From: Gelidibacter sediminis
GTDB taxonomy: Bacteria; Bacteroidota; Bacteroidia; Flavobacteriales; Flavobacteriaceae
Length of the DNA: 64,000 nt
NCBI RefSeq assembly: GCF_004364975.1
Contig: NZ_SOBW01000008.1
Coordinates: forward strand, 618,610 to 682,609
Direction: 5' to 3'
The position numbers and the translations under genes are program-made. Below, piece after piece: positions 62,467-64,000 of the stretch (its first letter is position 1; each line of letters begins with the position of its first letter). The notes below the pieces were generated by a model. The model had not been told where the DNA came from. It searched no databases and worked only from the letters and a program-made list of their open reading frames with translations.

Positions 62467-63726
62467 ATGAAAGACTTATTTGATAAAATTTACAGAGACA
62501 AAGGACCTCTTGGTAAATGGGCTTCACAAGCTGAAGGCTATTTTGTATTCCCAAAATTAGAAGGTCAGATCTCTAACCGAATGAAATTCCGTGGTAAAGA
62601 TGTAATTACATGGAGTATCAATGATTATTTAGGTTTGGCAAACCATCCTGAAGTTAGAAAAACGGATGCTCAAGCTGGAACTGATTATGGTTCAGCGTAC
62701 CCAATGGGTGCACGAATGATGTCTGGCCATACAGATCTTCATGAAGTGTTACAGAATGAACTTGCAGAGTTTGTAGATAAAGAAGCAGCATATCTCTTAA
62801 ATTTTGGTTACCAAGGAATGGTGTCAACAATTGATGCCTTGGTGTCTAAGGACGATATCATTGTATATGATGTGGATGCTCATGCTTGTATCATTGACGG
62901 TGTTAGATTACATATGGGGAAACGATTTACCTATAAACATAACGACGTTGAAAGTTTAGAAAAAAACCTAGAGCGTGCTACCAAAATGGCAGAACAAACA
63001 GGCGGCGGAATACTTGTGATTTCTGAAGGCGTTTTTGGGATGCGTGGTGAGCAAGGCCGGTTAAAAGAAATTGTAGCGCTTAAAGAAAAATATAATTTTA
63101 GATTTTTAGTAGATGATGCTCATGGTTTTGGTACACTTGGTAAAACAGGTGCTGGAGCAGGTGAGGAACAAGGGGTTCAAAAAGATATTGACGTGTACTT
63201 TGCAACCTTTGCAAAATCATTGGCAAGTACTGGTGCATTTATTGCAGCAGACCAAGAAATCATTGATTACTTAAAATACAATTTGCGTTCTCAAATGTTT
63301 GCCAAATCACTACAAATGCAATTGGTTGTTGGGGCTCGTAAACGTTTGGAAATGTTAAAAACAATGCCAGAATTGAAAGATAAGCTTTGGGAAAACACCA
63401 ATGCGTTACAATCTGGACTTAAATCTCGTGGATTTGATATAGGAACTACCCAAAGTTGCGTAACTCCAGTGTATCTTAAAGGAAGTATTCCAGAGGCTAT
63501 GGCTTTAGTGAAAGATTTACGTGAAAACCACGGAATTTTTTGTTCTATTGTGGTGTACCCTGTTATTCCAAAAGGACTTATTTTGCTAAGAATGATTCCT
63601 ACAGCAACACACACATTAGATGATATCAATGAAACTTTAGAAGCTTTTGAGGAAATCAGAACGCGCCTTGAAAATGGCACTTATAAAAGGCTGTCAGCTT
63701 CTGTTGCAGCAGCAATGGGAGAATAG
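62467..63726 (+). CDS. alpha-oxoamine synthase, probable cysteate acyltransferase of sulfonolipid synthesis
   Basis: 419 residues, fold-type I PLP enzyme. WSINDYLGLANHPEV, GSAYPMGARMMSGHTDLHEVLQ, the DDAHGFGTLG Asp-x-x-His motif and the PLP lysine Lys250 in FAKSLASTGAF place it with KBL, AONS and serine palmitoyltransferase. It lacks a biotin operon or threonine dehydrogenase nearby. Next to the cysteine-synthase-like gene, the best reading is condensation of a fatty acyl donor with cysteate to give 3-ketocapnine; serine palmitoyltransferase (sphingolipids) is the main alternative. It is about 20-30 residues longer than typical KBL. Confidence 0.72.
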   Translation: MKDLFDKIYRDKGPLGKWASQAEGYFVFPKLEGQISNRMKFRGKDVITWSINDYLGLANHPEVRKTDAQAGTDYGSAYPMGARMMSGHTDLHEVLQNELAEFVDKEAAYLLNFGYQGMVSTIDALVSKDDIIVYDVDAHACIIDGVRLHMGKRFTYKHNDVESLEKNLERATKMAEQTGGGILVISEGVFGMRGEQGRLKEIVALKEKYNFRFLVDDAHGFGTLGKTGAGAGEEQGVQKDIDVYFATFAKSLASTGAFIAADQEIIDYLKYNLRSQMFAKSLQMQLVVGARKRLEMLKTMPELKDKLWENTNALQSGLKSRGFDIGTTQSCVTPVYLKGSIPEAMALVKDLRENHGIFCSIVVYPVIPKGLILLRMIPTATHTLDDINETLEAFEEIRTRLENGTYKRLSASVAAAMGE

Positions 63727-63746
63727 GTCTCAACAAAATAAATACA

Positions 63747-63783
63747 TAAAAAAATCCCAATTCGACATTGGGATTTTTTTTAT
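63747..63783. terminator. bidirectional intrinsic terminator
   Basis: AAAATCCCAA pairs with TTGGGATTTT around a 7-nt loop, with A and T runs on the outside. Confidence 0.85.
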
Positions 63784-63845
63784 ATTATATTTAATTGTAG
63801 ACTGGCAATTGGTGTTATAACGGAAAAGATTGTAATTCTATCAAC

Positions 63846-64000
63846 CTATTCAATTTGTTTTCGTACGGTCTTTCTACGTTTAAAAACTTCTGGGTTAAAG
63901 TGCTTCCAAATTTGATGGATAGCGATATTATCTTCCAATTCTGGGGTTCTTACACAGCGTTCTATGCCTTTCTCAGTAAAAACTTTATAATATTCATTAA
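63846..64000 (-). CDS. 3' end of a gene leaving the window, unknown product
   Basis: The minus strand is open from the window end to a TAG at 63846-63848. The last 50 residues read as NEYYKVFTEKGIERC through to FKRRKTVRKQIE, basic at the C-terminus, with the segment LEDNIAIHQIWKHFNP. Too short for me to identify. It converges on the oxoamine synthase gene and shares its terminator. Confidence 0.55.
   Translation of the reverse strand, partial: NEYYKVFTEKGIERCVRTPELEDNIAIHQIWKHFNPEVFKRRKTVRKQIE

Noticed and set aside
62467-63726. Annotation as biotin-synthesis BioF or threonine-degrading KBL
   Set aside because: No bio or tdh genes are adjacent, and the neighbour is a cysteine-synthase-type enzyme; the family alone cannot decide.

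Overview
The window is a 64 kb piece of chromosome from a low-GC member of the Flavobacteriaceae (Bacteroidota), probably marine. The reasons are a secreted protein with a type IX secretion (T9SS) C-terminal signal, promoters of the Bacteroidota type (TAnnTTTG -7 boxes, almost no Shine-Dalgarno sequences), family-typical small proteins (DUF2853, the CAL67264-type membrane protein, DUF6638), SusC-like outer-membrane receptor architecture and a complete menaquinone (MK) pathway. I cannot name the genus. There are no rRNA or tRNA genes, insertion sequences, prophage genes or CRISPR arrays. Most of it is core genome.

Layout: (1) 1-1641, the 3' end of a T9SS cell-surface protein with 249-bp repeats. 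(2) 1696-15124, the menaquinone region: menI-menF, menD, menB-menA, menC and menE on the + strand, interspersed with DUF2853, a CvfB-like RNA-binding protein, a metal-dependent hydrolase, a CPBP membrane protease and a minus-strand pair (sterol-desaturase-like protein, SDR). No menH is visible. (3) 15238-21906, an acyl-CoA carboxylase translationally coupled to an MFS transporter, a DoxX / FMN-reductase / MarR operon, and a second MFS transporter. (4) 22214-25408, a small membrane protein, ettA, and a metallo-beta-lactamase-fold lipoprotein. (5) 25584-35317, a block of poorly characterised genes: a coiled-coil protein, an unknown protein, an AAA+ ATPase, NudK, a DUF6638 protein and two membrane proteins. 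A four-helix-bundle gene is inserted between repeats in this block. (6) 35493-40402, the glyoxylate shunt (aceB-aceA) divergent from a RamB/ScfR-like regulator, with a striking operator array between them. (7) 40493-46143, part of histidine utilisation (hutG, hutI) and fumC. (8) 46415-58766, housekeeping and envelope genes, including prfB with its programmed +1 frameshift, a TonB-dependent receptor, a DUF5117-type metalloprotease, threonine aldolase, a glycosyltransferase and YbaB. (9) 58975-63726, a prolyl oligopeptidase and then a PLP synthase next to an alpha-oxoamine synthase. That pair looks like the first two steps of sulfonolipid (capnine) synthesis.

The most unusual signals are non-coding. 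First, short tandem repeats of period 7 (once period 4) begin at or just after stop codons. They are always oriented so that the gene's sense strand carries a stop codon inside the repeat unit, so they act as all-frame stop cassettes. Second, at 32800-32968 two inverted copies of a double-hairpin element keep identical geometry although their stem sequences differ. Third, three GCGAA boxes spaced exactly 17 bp apart, the last forming a palindrome, lie between the RamB-like regulator and aceB. The best candidate for an undescribed protein system is the AAA+/coiled-coil/NudK/DUF6638 block at 25584-35317.
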